This document shows, in pieces, positions 25,701-35,198 of a stretch of DNA of 64,000 nt. The notes beneath the pieces were generated by a model. The model was not told the origin of the DNA. It searched no databases and was given only the letters and a program-made list of their open reading frames with translations. A program made the position numbers and the translations under genes. The stretch spans positions 1-64,000 of the forward strand of contig SFGY01000001.1 of NCBI GenBank assembly GCA_004556455.1, in the 5' to 3' direction. This stretch comes from Clostridiales bacterium (GTDB taxonomy: Bacteria > Bacillota > Clostridia > Saccharofermentanales > DTU023). Position 1 is the first letter of the stretch, and the number at the start of each line of letters is the position of its first letter.

Positions 25701-27585
25701 AGCCGATGAACGCATACGTAAACTTACCATGGACACTGCCCTGCAGCTTTACGGCAGAGAAGGGAAGCTGCCGGAAAGCATTGCCGCCCGCCTGGATAAG
25801 GAGCTTGATGCCATCATATCCAATGGCTATGCCGTCATGTATGACATTGCCCGGGAACTCTGCCGCAAGAGCAATGAAGATGGGTATATCGTGGGTTCCC
25901 GTGGCTCCGTAGGTTCTTCTCTGGTGGCGACCTTCTGCGGCATTACGGAAGTGAATCCGCTGCAGCCGCATTATATATGTCCGCACTGTCATCACTACGA
26001 AGAAGAGAACAGCGGTAAATTCGGCTCAGGCTTTGATCTCCCGGCGAAAAACTGCCCTGAATGTGGCACGCCGATGAAACGTGACGGTCAGGATATTCCC
26101 TTTGCCACCTTCCTGGGTTTTAAAGGGAATAAGCAGCCGGATATTGACCTTAACTTTTCGGGCGAGTACCAGGCCAGCGCTCACGCCTATCTGGAAGAAA
26201 TGTTTGGCCGCGATCACACCTTTAAGGCAGGCACCATCCAGGGCTATGCGGACAAACAGTCGGTTGCGCTGGTACGGCATTATAGCGAGGATAATGGCCT
26301 GAATATTGGAAAAAACAGCGCCACTTATCTGAGCAAGGGCATTCAGGGCATCAAAGTTTCGACGGGTCAGCACCCGGGCGGCATTGTTGTGGTGCCGCGT
26401 GAACGTGAGGTCTATGACTTTACGCCCATCCAGTATCCGGCGGATAAAAAAGACTGCGGCATCATCACCACCCATTTTGACTTCAATGCCATGCACGACA
26501 CGATTCTTAAGATCGACGCACTGGGACACGATGATCCGACAATGCTGCGTATGCTCAGCGACATGACGGGAGTGGAGGTTAAGGATATCCCCATACCGGA
26601 CGAAAAGGTCATGGCGCTCTTTCAGAGTACCGAAGCGATCGGCATCAGGCCGGAGGATTCTACGGCCGGGAGCGCGACGATCGGACTGCCCGAGGTTGGC
26701 ACGATTATGGCCAGGGAGATGATTAAAGAGACTCACCCCACACGCTTTTATGACCTTGTTCAGCTCGCCGGGCTTTCTCACGGCACGGATGTGTGGAAGG
26801 GCAATGCTCAGGAGCTCATCCGTGAGGGCACCTGCACCATCAATGAAGTGATTGGTTGCCGCGACAGCATCATGACGACCCTGATTCACGATGGTCTGGA
26901 TCCCGAGGACGCCTTTAAAATCATGGAAAAGGTGCGCAAGGGTCGGGGCCTCGATGAGAAGCAGGAAGCAAAAATGAGGGAGCATCAGGTGCCAGAATGG
27001 TATATTGAGTCCTGTAAAAAGATTAAGTACCTTTTCCCCAAGGCTCATGCCGCGGCCTACAGCATCAGCACCCAGCGCATCGCCTGGTTCAAAGTCTATT
27101 ATCCGGAAGCCTATTATTGTTCCTGGTTTACGGTCCGTGGAGATGATTTTAATGCCGACGATAACCTCTGCAGTCCGGAAGCCATCAGCGCACGTTGCCT
27201 GGAGCTGCGCGGTCAGTTTCAGAGGCTGGAAAAACCCGAGCAGAAGAAGTTTTATATTCTTGAGATCATCGAAGAGATGAACTTGCGCGGTATTCACTTC
27301 TTGCCGCTCGATCTGGCCAAATCAGAGGCTCACCGCTTTACTTCTCCTGCGCCTGGAGAAATTCTGCCGCCCCTGGATATTATTCCGGGGATCTCCCGCA
27401 GCCTGGCTCAGCAAATTGTCGAGGCACGCCAGGAGGGTCCCTTCCGCAACTGCGAAGAGCTGGCCCGCCGCTGTCATCTCGGCCAGGCGGCGATGGATGC
27501 TCTGCGCAAACAGGGTCTGCTGAAGGGCCTGCCTGAATCAGCACAGCTTGATTTCTTCGCCTTAGCAGGAATCGCCCGGACATGA
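22756..27585 (+). CDS. polC: DNA polymerase III alpha subunit PolC with a degenerate exonuclease segment
   Basis: A 1609-residue replicative polymerase, longer than typical PolC (about 1430-1460). An N-terminal region leads to an OB fold (about 280-350: GEISDFDLKQTKSGRYMIRF). The PHP domain starts at residue 376 (VELHIHS, ITDHGGVQGFPEA). The proofreading exonuclease normally inserted here should begin with a DxE motif (FDVETTG-like); instead residues 456-730 hold DFVFLRTEAYQE, Glu/Ala-rich filler and a decayed stretch LSDFIDGAAVICPRGLDE. No Exo I or Exo III (HxAxxD) residues are found. The frame resumes as NFTELNEHYG and the second PHP half. The zinc knuckle (CPHC...CPEC), RGSVGSS, PDIDLNFSGEYQ and KIDALGHDDPT are intact. 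So synthesis looks normal and built-in proofreading looks lost. Confidence 0.93.
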   Translation: MDRCIDLSEFYEELSRGQGTFPKLSARLSRVLLRKGPGDLPVLDIACDSLPSLTDLMLAEASLAAALGLSDLALHLQLPAAQLPLLCQQKAGVEQWIKSHAGRMPSFELRLFALGRLRSLSAEDLVWQLPPGICDILSRRQFRWLEDFWESAGPLPLSIRYEQIEVRDHPFASLELPGEIAFTEKGSRRSASSVVPPAADPFSEIPVQDPKSAVSEAPAKCTSPKSETDSPPEAPRLKAPSKSRAGKKLSRSKGQLLFGRRQPKLPLITAAEISDITDEARLRGEISDFDLKQTKSGRYMIRFLLGCEHAALRCLFWCSEEEAEALSAELPGAFVEVSVRISYNDRFEQDFQGTVIGIEMVERAEKRRDDAPEKRVELHIHSKFSTKDACSNPADIVRLAAHFGHEAVAITDHGGVQGFPEASEAARALAAQGKKIKLIFGMEGYLVDDGPSIFMAPDLQAATRCRDFVFLRTEAYQESTGEENTDGVAESQASPAAPCPEEAEAKAVDDAAERQEQESSAATPPARIRRLKRAEAQRLILTEEGLKWGESLSIELAPACRLYPMVEVVAGKGDSSYLLRREDVEELPRLEALRALSDFIDGAAVICPRGLDELKLLRREGFCVPGTDPRVKFNPCLMDLPLWLKLAEEKCLDDTNATQTAESDSVVEAVVHAAAEKAEAGKKLDPSSLEKTVLSEKTFDRGATSELAAAWTNPESLAALVSRLWQESGAHNFTELNEHYGHLSYEELRRRKQKSHHIILLANDELGLYHLYRLVSLSNLENFYFRPRIPRSSLRYFREGLTLGAACVYGEVFSEVLNTFQAAGSKENQARELLCAEGSRARELAAFYDYLEIQPLDNNRFLLSKENSGIRRREDLQSLNRLVLDLGRVSQRPVCATCDSHFLNAEDDIYRRILTSDMGFSDTEQPAPLYFRNTGEMLEEFSYLDAATARKVVIDHPRAIAARVREGLLPFPDGSFPPKIPEADERIRKLTMDTALQLYGREGKLPESIAARLDKELDAIISNGYAVMYDIARELCRKSNEDGYIVGSRGSVGSSLVATFCGITEVNPLQPHYICPHCHHYEEENSGKFGSGFDLPAKNCPECGTPMKRDGQDIPFATFLGFKGNKQPDIDLNFSGEYQASAHAYLEEMFGRDHTFKAGTIQGYADKQSVALVRHYSEDNGLNIGKNSATYLSKGIQGIKVSTGQHPGGIVVVPREREVYDFTPIQYPADKKDCGIITTHFDFNAMHDTILKIDALGHDDPTMLRMLSDMTGVEVKDIPIPDEKVMALFQSTEAIGIRPEDSTAGSATIGLPEVGTIMAREMIKETHPTRFYDLVQLAGLSHGTDVWKGNAQELIREGTCTINEVIGCRDSIMTTLIHDGLDPEDAFKIMEKVRKGRGLDEKQEAKMREHQVPEWYIESCKKIKYLFPKAHAAAYSISTQRIAWFKVYYPEAYYCSWFTVRGDDFNADDNLCSPEAISARCLELRGQFQRLEKPEQKKFYILEIIEEMNLRGIHFLPLDLAKSEAHRFTSPAPGEILPPLDIIPGISRSLAQQIVEARQEGPFRNCEELARRCHLGQAAMDALRKQGLLKGLPESAQLDFFALAGIART

Positions 27586-29849
27586 GGCTTGCCGAGGTCA
27601 TCATCGCCCATGCGACGCGCGATTTTGATGGGCTGTACAGCTACCGCGTGCCGGACGAACTTGCTGCCGGGCTGGAGGAAGGTGCTCTGGTGGAAATTCC
27701 CTTCGGCCGGGGTGACAGCAAGCGCCTGGCTTATGTCGCGGCACTCCGCGACGAGCCGGATGAGCAGCTGAAAACGAAATATCCTCTTAAAGACATATTG
27801 CGTGTGGTTTCTCCTGCGATTCTGCGTCAGGATCAGTTTGAGCTGGCCAGGGAAATGCGCCGCCGTTACTTCTGTTCGACAGCGCAGGCCCTCTCGCTGA
27901 TGGCTCCGCCGGCTCTCATGCGCATGGGCGGGAAAAAAGAGCGCTGCTGCCGCCTGCGTGATGAGGAAACCGTCATTGAGGCCCTGGAAAACAGTGAATT
28001 TCGCTCGCTGGGCCATGTGCGCGTTCTGGAATTCCTGCTCGATGCTGAAGAGGCCAGCCTTTCCGAAATTATGGCAGCCTGCGAGGTCAGCCGCTCCGTC
28101 CTTTCTACTCTGGCAAAAAATGGCTGGATTGAGTTCTTTACACGCGAGAGTTCGCGTGAAGTGGAAGAACTGCCTTATCTTCCTGAAGAGAGGGTTCTGA
28201 AGCTGAATGACGGCCAGCAGAAAGTCCTGGATGAGCTGCTCGAGCCGCAGGTTTTATTGTCCGGGTCGGAACTCAGCGAGTATCTGCTCTTTGGCGTTAC
28301 CGGCAGCGGCAAGACAGAAGTCTATCTGCGGGCAGCAGAAAAAGTTCTGAACGAAGGCCGCGACGTCCTTATTCTTGTTCCCGAAATTGCTCTCACCCCC
28401 TTAATCTGCAGCCGCCTTGCCCAGCGTTTCGGCGAAGCTGCCGCGGTCTTGCACAGCCGGCTTTCGGCAGGGGAGCGCTACGAGCAGTGGCGGCGTATTC
28501 GCAGCGGCGAAAAACACCTGGTCGCGGGAGCGCGTTCTGCCATCTTTGCTCCTTTAAAGGACATCGGGCTTATCGTGATCGATGAAGAGCAGGAAAGCTC
28601 TTATAAATCAGAGCGCAGCCCGCGCTACGATGCCAGGGACATCGCCCGTATCCGCGCGATCCAGCACCGCGCAAAACTCCTTCTCTGCTCAGCCACGCCC
28701 TCAGTCGTGGCTTTCAGGCGCGCTCTGCAGGGGCGCTCGCAGCTTCTGGAATTAAGCAGCAGAGCTGGAGGTGCCAGCCTTCCGGAAGTTACTCTGATCG
28801 ACCAACGGCTGGAAATCGCTGCGGGTAACCGCGGAATTCTCAGTCGTGAGCTGCAAAAGGAACTCGAGACCTGTTTTCAGCGGGGCGAGCAGGCCATGAT
28901 TTTTCTGAACCGTCGGGGGCTTGCCGCCTTTACTCTCTGCCGCAACTGCGGTCAGATCCTCCGCTGTGATAACTGTGACGTTTCCCTGAGCCAACATAAA
29001 AATTTCCGCTCCCCGCATGGCGATTCACTGCTGGTCTGCCATTACTGCGGGAAAATGGAAGAGGCTCCCGAACGCTGTCCCAGCTGCGGCAGTCCTGAAA
29101 TTGGCCCTTTCGGAGTCGGAACTCAGCAAGTGGAAACCTTACTGAAAGAGCTTTTTCCAAAACAGCGCTTTCTCCGCATGGACCGGGACAGCACGCTGGG
29201 CAGACACGGACATGAGCGCCTGATCGAAGCTTTTGCCCGACACGAAGCCGACTGCCTTATCGGCACACAGATGATCGCCAAAGGTCATGACTTTCCCCAG
29301 GTTACGCTGATGGGCATTCTCTCGGCCGATCAAATCCTCGGTCTGCCCGATTATCGGGCGGCAGAACGCGCCTTTCAGCTTATCTGTCAGGCATCAGGGA
29401 GAGCCGGCAGAAAAAATCTTCCCGGCAAGGTGCTGATCCAAACCTTTGATCCCCGCAATCCTGTCCTTATGGCAGCCGCCCGGCAGGACTACCGGAGCTT
29501 TTATGCGTTGGAAATTGAAGAGCGCCGCCTCCTGGGTTATCCCCCGTTTTTGGATCTGGGCTGTCTGACCTTCGCAGGCTATTCCGATGCGGTCACCGGA
29601 CGGGCGGCCAAAGAGGTGTGGGAACGCATCAGGCAGCTGTTGAAAAAAGAAGGTCAGGAAAAGACCGTACAGCTTTATCAACCCTCCCATGCCCCCATCG
29701 AACGGCTGCGCCGTAAATGGCGCTGGCGCATCCTGCTGAAATCCTCTTCGCGCGCCGTTCTGACCTATCTGCTGACAAGTTTCTGCTCCTACAAACTCCC
29801 GGAGGGAGTTGCGCTGCAGCTGGACATCAATCCGGAGAATATGTCCTGA
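27582..29849 (+). CDS. priA: Primosomal protein N' (PriA replication-restart helicase)
   Basis: PriA (755 aa) reloads the replisome at stalled forks. The N-terminal 3'-DNA-binding domain begins AEVIIAHATRDFDGLYSYRVP. The superfamily 2 helicase core has Walker A GVTGSGKTEVY, motif II IVIDEEQESSYKSE, motif III LCSATPS and later IGTQMIAKGHDFP and QASGRAGR. Between them lies the zinc-binding insert with CRNCG, CDNCD, CHYCG and CPSCG. Motif II reads DEEQ where PriA usually has DEEH. The ATG overlaps the polC stop (ATGA), so both replication genes are coupled. Confidence 0.95.
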   Translation: MRLAEVIIAHATRDFDGLYSYRVPDELAAGLEEGALVEIPFGRGDSKRLAYVAALRDEPDEQLKTKYPLKDILRVVSPAILRQDQFELAREMRRRYFCSTAQALSLMAPPALMRMGGKKERCCRLRDEETVIEALENSEFRSLGHVRVLEFLLDAEEASLSEIMAACEVSRSVLSTLAKNGWIEFFTRESSREVEELPYLPEERVLKLNDGQQKVLDELLEPQVLLSGSELSEYLLFGVTGSGKTEVYLRAAEKVLNEGRDVLILVPEIALTPLICSRLAQRFGEAAAVLHSRLSAGERYEQWRRIRSGEKHLVAGARSAIFAPLKDIGLIVIDEEQESSYKSERSPRYDARDIARIRAIQHRAKLLLCSATPSVVAFRRALQGRSQLLELSSRAGGASLPEVTLIDQRLEIAAGNRGILSRELQKELETCFQRGEQAMIFLNRRGLAAFTLCRNCGQILRCDNCDVSLSQHKNFRSPHGDSLLVCHYCGKMEEAPERCPSCGSPEIGPFGVGTQQVETLLKELFPKQRFLRMDRDSTLGRHGHERLIEAFARHEADCLIGTQMIAKGHDFPQVTLMGILSADQILGLPDYRAAERAFQLICQASGRAGRKNLPGKVLIQTFDPRNPVLMAAARQDYRSFYALEIEERRLLGYPPFLDLGCLTFAGYSDAVTGRAAKEVWERIRQLLKKEGQEKTVQLYQPSHAPIERLRRKWRWRILLKSSSRAVLTYLLTSFCSYKLPEGVALQLDINPENMS

Positions 29850-30074
29850 GCATACTCAGGCGCTAGGACCTTGCTGCTTGGTTTTCCCACCTTTACACTG
29901 ATAAATAAAATACAGTTTCACTTAAAAGTGACTTGCATTAGCTCCTGTCTGGACTGGATTTTGTGTTTCGTATTATCAGATTGTAACAAGAGCGTGTCTG
30001 TTTTGACCTCAGGATTTAACCTGCCTGAATCATACTTATTTAAATGATTCTATGTTTAGAATAGGGGGAAAAAC
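29850..30074 (+). other. AT-rich upstream region of the beta-helix surface protein
   Basis: A 225-bp gap clearly richer in A and T than the flanking housekeeping DNA. It has a small inverted repeat TCACTT-A-AAAGTGA near 29918-29931, and several TTG(A/C) -35-like words (TTGACC near 30003) without a convincing partner -10. No gene is seen. It probably carries the surface-protein promoter. Confidence 0.4.
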
Positions 30075-33000
30075 ATGGAGAATTACAATAAAAAAATACT
30101 GGGAAAAATCTTTTCTTTATTTTTAATAATGATGTTACTAGGCAGTTTTTTACTGCCCTGCTTACAGGTGGAAGCTGCTGAGTTTGAGGATAACAAAGCG
30201 CTATCTGTAGACCATTTAGATGAGACGGACGGGCTCTTGCCCAAGGACCTTCTTTCTCTGGAAGAGGCAAATTTCGAAGAGCTGGCAAAACCTGCTGATC
30301 CTCAAGCACGAAAGACTGAGAATGAAATCCAGCCAGTTGTCGTGCCTGCTGAAGAAAATGATCAAAGCGCCGATGAATTAGATAATCTGCCTGCATTGTC
30401 CACAGAAAATTTCACCTATCCCCAAGCAGGCGAACCCATCCCACAGGAAATTATGCTTAAGTTTTTCCCCGAAAGCTTAAGCCAGGATGGCAGCAAACAG
30501 ATTACTGCTCATTGGGAAGTTTTTCAGGATAATGGAGGCTGGCTTCTCATCGACCAAACACGCGAAGGGCTTAATTTTGAAATAGGAAAGAACTACCGCA
30601 TTCACTTACAGATACAAGATCTTGTCGCGAATATTGCAAGCTTGACGAAACTCAGATTAGATAATTTGGTCCTGACCCTGGATGCTGAAACTGACCTTGC
30701 TAATCTTGATGAGACTATTTCAGCTCACTATTATTCCCCCGTACTCAGCTTAGGAAATGCTTTGGCAGGTCCTGCGACTCAACTGGGCCAAAGTGAAGAC
30801 CGCATGGCGGCGCCTATGCGCGCAGGTAACGCTATCTACCTGAACGGTGATACAGGTGATGATAACAACGATGGCCAGACTGCTGGTACAGCAGTGAAGA
30901 GCTTTAACAAAGCTCGAGAGCTGGCCTCAGCTCACCAGGAGATTAACACTATCTTTGTGACCGGCACAGTAGAAGTTAAAGGTAACATTTCACTGACCGG
31001 CACAAATGCTATTCTCAAGAGAGACAACAGTTTTGATCAATATTTGCTTAAAGTCAACGCAGGCTCTGAAGCTAGTCTTAGCAATATCGTCATCGATGGC
31101 GGCTCTCAGGATGGCACAACTGCTTCACAATCACTCATTTATTGTGAAGGCACGCTTAATCTCCTGGATCAGGCAATTTTACAGAACAATACATTATCAT
31201 CCAATGTTTTAACCTACGGTGGAGCCGTTTATGCTTCCAACGGAACGATCAATTTAAATGGAGGGACCATTCAAAACAATATCTCGAACAGAGGATCCGG
31301 GATATTTATGGAAGATAGTACATTTCAGATGAAAGGAGGAGCCATTCAGAACAATAGCAATGAAGAAGGCTATGAAGGAAAGACTATATTTGGTGGTGGC
31401 CTGGCTTGCATTAATTCTGACTTTCAAATGTCTGGCGGAACGATTTCCGGCAACAAAGGCAATGGCTATGGTGGAGGTGTAATTTGCATTAAGTCTAAAG
31501 TACAGATATCTGGCGGGGCAATTCAGAATAATACTGCGAAATTGGGCGGGGGAGGCATTGTTGTACAAGACAGCAATGGAACCGTGGAAATGACCGGCGG
31601 CTCAATAAATGGTAATTCCTGCGATACGTTTGGCGGAGGTATTTGTTCCATTAATTCTAACATTAGAATTTCCAGTGGAATAATTTCCAATAATAAATCC
31701 GGCGCGTCTGGCGGTGGCATCTGTTTAACTGGTGGCAGTGAAAACAGGATTGATGGAGGTATCATTACTGACAATACGTCCCAAGGTTTCTGGGGTGGAG
31801 GTGGCATCTATGTTGAAAAAGATACGACCTTATATATGAGCAGAACCCTGATTACCGGGAATAAAGTTGATGGAATGCTGATTGGTGCAGGAGATCACCC
31901 GGCTTCTCAGCAAGGGGGCGGCCTCTGGAACTGCCCAAGCGGTCACACCACAATGTAAATCACGAATGGACTGGCCCTTTTCGCCAATTCAGCTTCAGAT
32001 AAATACAATGGAGAATATAAGGGCTGTGGAGATGATTTTGTTAGTGTATCTGAGAGGTGGTTCAATGAAATCAGTGGTCAGCCTGCAACGATCACCTTAG
32101 CGCCACGCATGCTAGGGGGTGGTTATCGCCTTTGGTACCAGGACGGAACCTATTACAGCAGTCACACGAATTTAGCGCTTGGTCAGCAGGGCCTTCGCTG
32201 CGATCCGGCCAATCCGGGGGATCCCTTGCCCTATAACACCTTGCTGCAAGACAAAAATGGCAGTAACCTCGCCTTCAAATCCCTGCCTGCAGAGGATTCC
32301 AAGGCCCTGGCCCAGCAGTTAGCTACTGTCATTATTTCAGGAAATAGTGCTATAAGTTCTGGACCGGGTATAAGCGGAGGCGGTATTACCAATAATGGAA
32401 ATATTATTTTCGGCGAAGAGCCTTCTTATAAAGTTATCATCAAAAAAGCCTGGAAAATTGATCCTGCTGCAATCCCTGATACCCTGACACTCAAAATGTA
32501 CGTAGGTGATTACTATATTCAGGATGTCATACTGACTAAAGATCAAAATTGGGAAGCCACAGTAAAAGATTTCCCCGATCCGGATACTCTTATTGATGCA
32601 AGTACAGGGAAGCTCCTGCCCATTACTTTCCGCGAACCGGCTGGCAGCGCATTTGTTTTAACGATAGATGGTAGCACCAAAGATGCAACAAACAACACAT
32701 ATACGATCCAATTAAGCAATAGTCTTCCGCCGGAAGAAACGCATCCTACGGAGCCCACGCATCCTACGGAGCCGGAACCTTCGAATCCTCCTCCGCCGAG
32801 TGTAGTTGTCTCTTCCCCTCTCGTCTACAAGAAAATCACAGGTGGTCAGCCAAAGCAGGCAGATCTCTTTAGTTTCAGGATTGAACCGCTCTCTTCTCAG
32901 CCGGAACAGGGCAATCCGCACCCGGAAACCATGCCTTTGCCCCGCCCTCAAAATGAACAAGGTGCAGTACAGGAAGTACAGATTTTGGGCGAGGGCACGG

Positions 33001-33329
33001 CCTCTACTGGTCAGATAACCTATAGGCAGCCCGGATACTATCAATATCAGATCAGAGAAGTTGCCACGGGCCAAAAAGACTATATTTTCTCAACAGACGT
33101 TTACACCTTTATCGACCATGTCTATGAGCGGGAGGGTCAGCTGGTAGTTGATCGAGCCATGTATAAAAATGGTCAGGAGGTTGATGCCATTGCAGCCCAA
33201 TTTACTAACCACTACCAGGGCAGGGTCACCAACCTTCCAGCTACAGGTGAGCAGGACCACCTCGGTCTTAATCTAATCTTATTAGGGGCGGGCTGCCTTG
33301 CCATGATTCTGCGAAAACATTTTAGTTAA
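30075..33329 (+). pseudogene. LPXTG surface protein with beta-helix repeats, interrupted by an in-frame TAA
   Basis: The reading frame runs 1084 codons from ATG 30075 (ribosome site GGGGG) to 33329, broken only by TAA at 31956-31958. Before the stop: a signal peptide (about 1-35, ending VEAA), a spacer, then from about residue 255 parallel beta-helix repeats of the GGG(I/L)...GGTI...NNT type. After it, the same frame continues ITNGLALFANSASDKY, the natural continuation, so a Tyr codon probably became TAA. The distal part holds a Cna-B-like domain (KVIIKKAWKID), a Thr/Pro linker with a repeated HPTEP unit, an FctA-type pilin isopeptide domain (near 32815-33225, ending FTNHYQG) and LPATGEQ with a proper hydrophobic segment and a short basic tail. 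As written, a truncated 627-residue secreted product without wall anchor would be made. Confidence 0.8.
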
Positions 33330-33350
33330 AATTATGCGTTATAGCTGATA

Positions 33351-33393
33351 AAAACTCCCGCAGCTGGATTTTAGCTACTGCGGGAGTTTTTTT
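33351..33393 (+). terminator. Rho-independent terminator after the surface protein
   Basis: AACTCCCGCAG (33353-33363) pairs with CTGCGGGAGTT (33378-33388), with a 14-nt loop and a seven-T run. Its strength suggests the gene was functional until recently. Confidence 0.9.
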
Positions 33394-33572
33394 ACTTAAG
33401 CTTTTCCGGGCTAAGCGTGCATTTTCTGAATACATAAAGTACTATAACTCAACAAGAATATGAGAGAATCTGGTTTGGCATAGCCTGTTGAATCCGCCGG
33501 GAAAATCTTTCGATCTGAGTCAAAGCTGACCTTCTATGATTTGACGGATTTTAGTCCGATTTTCTTGATTCA

Positions 33573-33600
33573 TTACAAACGACCTATTTGACAGTATAAT
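33573..33600 (+). promoter_or_regulatory. Promoter of the def-fmt-rsmB operon
   Basis: TTACAA (33573-33578), a 16-bp spacer and TATAAT (33595-33600), 41 nt before the def ATG. Confidence 0.7.
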
Positions 33601-33640
33601 AAAAAGAATAACTGATCTAAGAAACAAGAAAGTGGTTAAT

Positions 33641-34168
33641 ATGGCTTTAAGGAGCATTTTAATTGAAGGAGATCCCACTCTGCGCAAAAAATCGCGCGAG
33701 GTCAAACGCTTTGATGAGCGTCTGGAGCAACTTGCAGCAGACATGCTGGAAACGATGCGCCACGATCATGGGGTTGGTCTTGCGGCACCACAGGTTGGCA
33801 TACTTAAGCGTCTCTTCGTCATGAATGTAGACGATGAAACGGGGGATCACGTGATCGTCAATCCCCGTATTATCCGCTCTGAAGGAGAGCAGCATGAAAA
33901 TGAAGGCTGCCTGTCTCTTCCTGGCCTTTATGCCAGGGTCAGTCGGCCGGCCAAAGTGCTCCTGGAGTACGAAAATCTTGAGGGTGAAACTCTTCAGATG
34001 GAGGGAGAAGGGCTCAAAGCCATCTGCATCTGTCACGAAAGCGATCATCTCGATGGCATCCTTTTTCGCGACCGTGCGGAGGGACCGATGTTCAGGCTCG
34101 AGCCGGAACAAAATGAGGAAGATCAGGCAGAAGCGCAGGCGGCTGCCGCTGAGAAAGAGACCCTGTGA
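33641..34168 (+). CDS. def: Peptide deformylase
   Basis: Def (175 aa) removes the formyl group from nascent N-terminal Met using a metal ion. The three motifs are GVGLAAPQVG, EGCLSLPG (Cys ligand) and HESDHLDGILF (two His ligands, catalytic Glu). The C-terminus is Glu/Ala-rich. ATG 33641 is favoured over GTG 33632 because the AAAGTGG before it fits as ribosome site. It overlaps fmt by 4 nt (GTGA), joining formyl addition and removal in one operon. Confidence 0.95.
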   Translation: MALRSILIEGDPTLRKKSREVKRFDERLEQLAADMLETMRHDHGVGLAAPQVGILKRLFVMNVDDETGDHVIVNPRIIRSEGEQHENEGCLSLPGLYARVSRPAKVLLEYENLEGETLQMEGEGLKAICICHESDHLDGILFRDRAEGPMFRLEPEQNEEDQAEAQAAAAEKETL

Positions 34169-35196
34169 AAATGAACTTTTCTTCTGCTGAAGCGCTCAGA
34201 AAGGCTGTACTTCCCCAGGCAAAGGCGGAGCATAAGGCTCTGCGCCTGCTCTATATGGGCAGCCCGGATTTTGCTGTGCCGCCTTTTAAGGCTCTGCTGC
34301 AGGAAGGTTACAGGCTTATCGCCTGTGCCACTCAGCCGGATCGCCCTGTTGGCCGCAAACAGAAGCTTACGCCCACACCCCTGAAGTTGGCGGCCAGGGA
34401 GGCCGGACTGCCGGTATACAGCTGGACTTCCCTGAAGAAGCAGGAGGCCAGAGAGGAGCTTCGTTCCTTAAAACCGGACCTCATCATCACGGCAGCCTAC
34501 GGTCTGATCCTGCCCCCGGAAATCCTTGCCCTGCCTCTTTATGGTTGCCTCAATCTGCATCCTTCTAAGCTGCCGCTCTACCGTGGGGCCTCGCCCGTTC
34601 AGTCAGCCATTCTGGCAGGAGAAAAAGAAACCGCCGCCAGCCTCATGCGCATGGCCGAAGGATTGGACAGCGGGCCGCTCATTGCTTCCGTGAATTTCCC
34701 TCTTGGCCGTTTGACTGCGGCGGAGGCGGAAGCCCGGCTTGCCGAACTTTCGGCGGAACTCTTAATTAAAGTCCTGCCATCTTTTCTTTCAGGAGAGATT
34801 CAGGAACTGCCGCAGGATGAAGCTCATGCTGTGTACTGTGGCAAACTGAGCCGGGCCGACGGCGCCCTGGATTTTTCCCGCTCTGCAGCCGAACTGGATG
34901 CCCAGATTCGAGCCCTGCAGCCCTGGCCCGGTACCTTTGCCTATTATCGGGGAGAAAAACATAAAATTCTCGAGGCGGAAATTCTTCCGGAAGATCAGGC
35001 GTCTCAGCCCGGAGAAATTCTGCGCGCCGACAAAGAACTTTGGCTGGCGACAGGTCAGGGCATACTCAAGATTCTCCGCCTGCAGCTTCCTTCCGGTAAA
35101 ATTCTGCCGGCAGCTGATTGCGCCCATAATTTTCAACAAAATGAGTTTTTTGTCTCAGGGAATTCCCCTCAGGCTTTGAAAGGAGATCGTTCATAA
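34165..35196 (+). CDS. fmt: Methionyl-tRNA formyltransferase
   Basis: Fmt (343 aa) formylates initiator Met-tRNA with 10-formyl-THF. The fold starts at about residue 27 with RLLYMGSPDFAVPPFKALL; the catalytic region has AAYGLILPPEIL, CLNLHPSKLPLYRGASP and AEGLDSGPLIA, followed by the C-terminal OB-like domain. About 25 residues precede the usual start, so a later start is possible; GTG 34165 and ATG 34171 are both available. It lies directly after def, as in most bacteria. Confidence 0.95.
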   Translation: MKMNFSSAEALRKAVLPQAKAEHKALRLLYMGSPDFAVPPFKALLQEGYRLIACATQPDRPVGRKQKLTPTPLKLAAREAGLPVYSWTSLKKQEAREELRSLKPDLIITAAYGLILPPEILALPLYGCLNLHPSKLPLYRGASPVQSAILAGEKETAASLMRMAEGLDSGPLIASVNFPLGRLTAAEAEARLAELSAELLIKVLPSFLSGEIQELPQDEAHAVYCGKLSRADGALDFSRSAAELDAQIRALQPWPGTFAYYRGEKHKILEAEILPEDQASQPGEILRADKELWLATGQGILKILRLQLPSGKILPAADCAHNFQQNEFFVSGNSPQALKGDRS

Positions 35197-35198
35197 CT

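Larger units (their letters stand above)
33330..33640 (+). other. 311-bp intergenic region between surface protein and def
   Basis: No gene is seen. It contains the strong terminator of the surface protein, a second small hairpin (CGGA-TTTTAG-TCCG, about 33545-33558) followed by ATTTTC, and the def promoter. The remaining sequence is AT-rich and featureless to my reading. Confidence 0.5.

Noticed and set aside
26026..27297. 423-codon open frame on the minus strand inside polC
   Set aside because: It is a mirror of polC codon bias: the plus strand encodes clear polymerase motifs through the whole stretch, and the minus frame shows no family resemblance or ribosome site.
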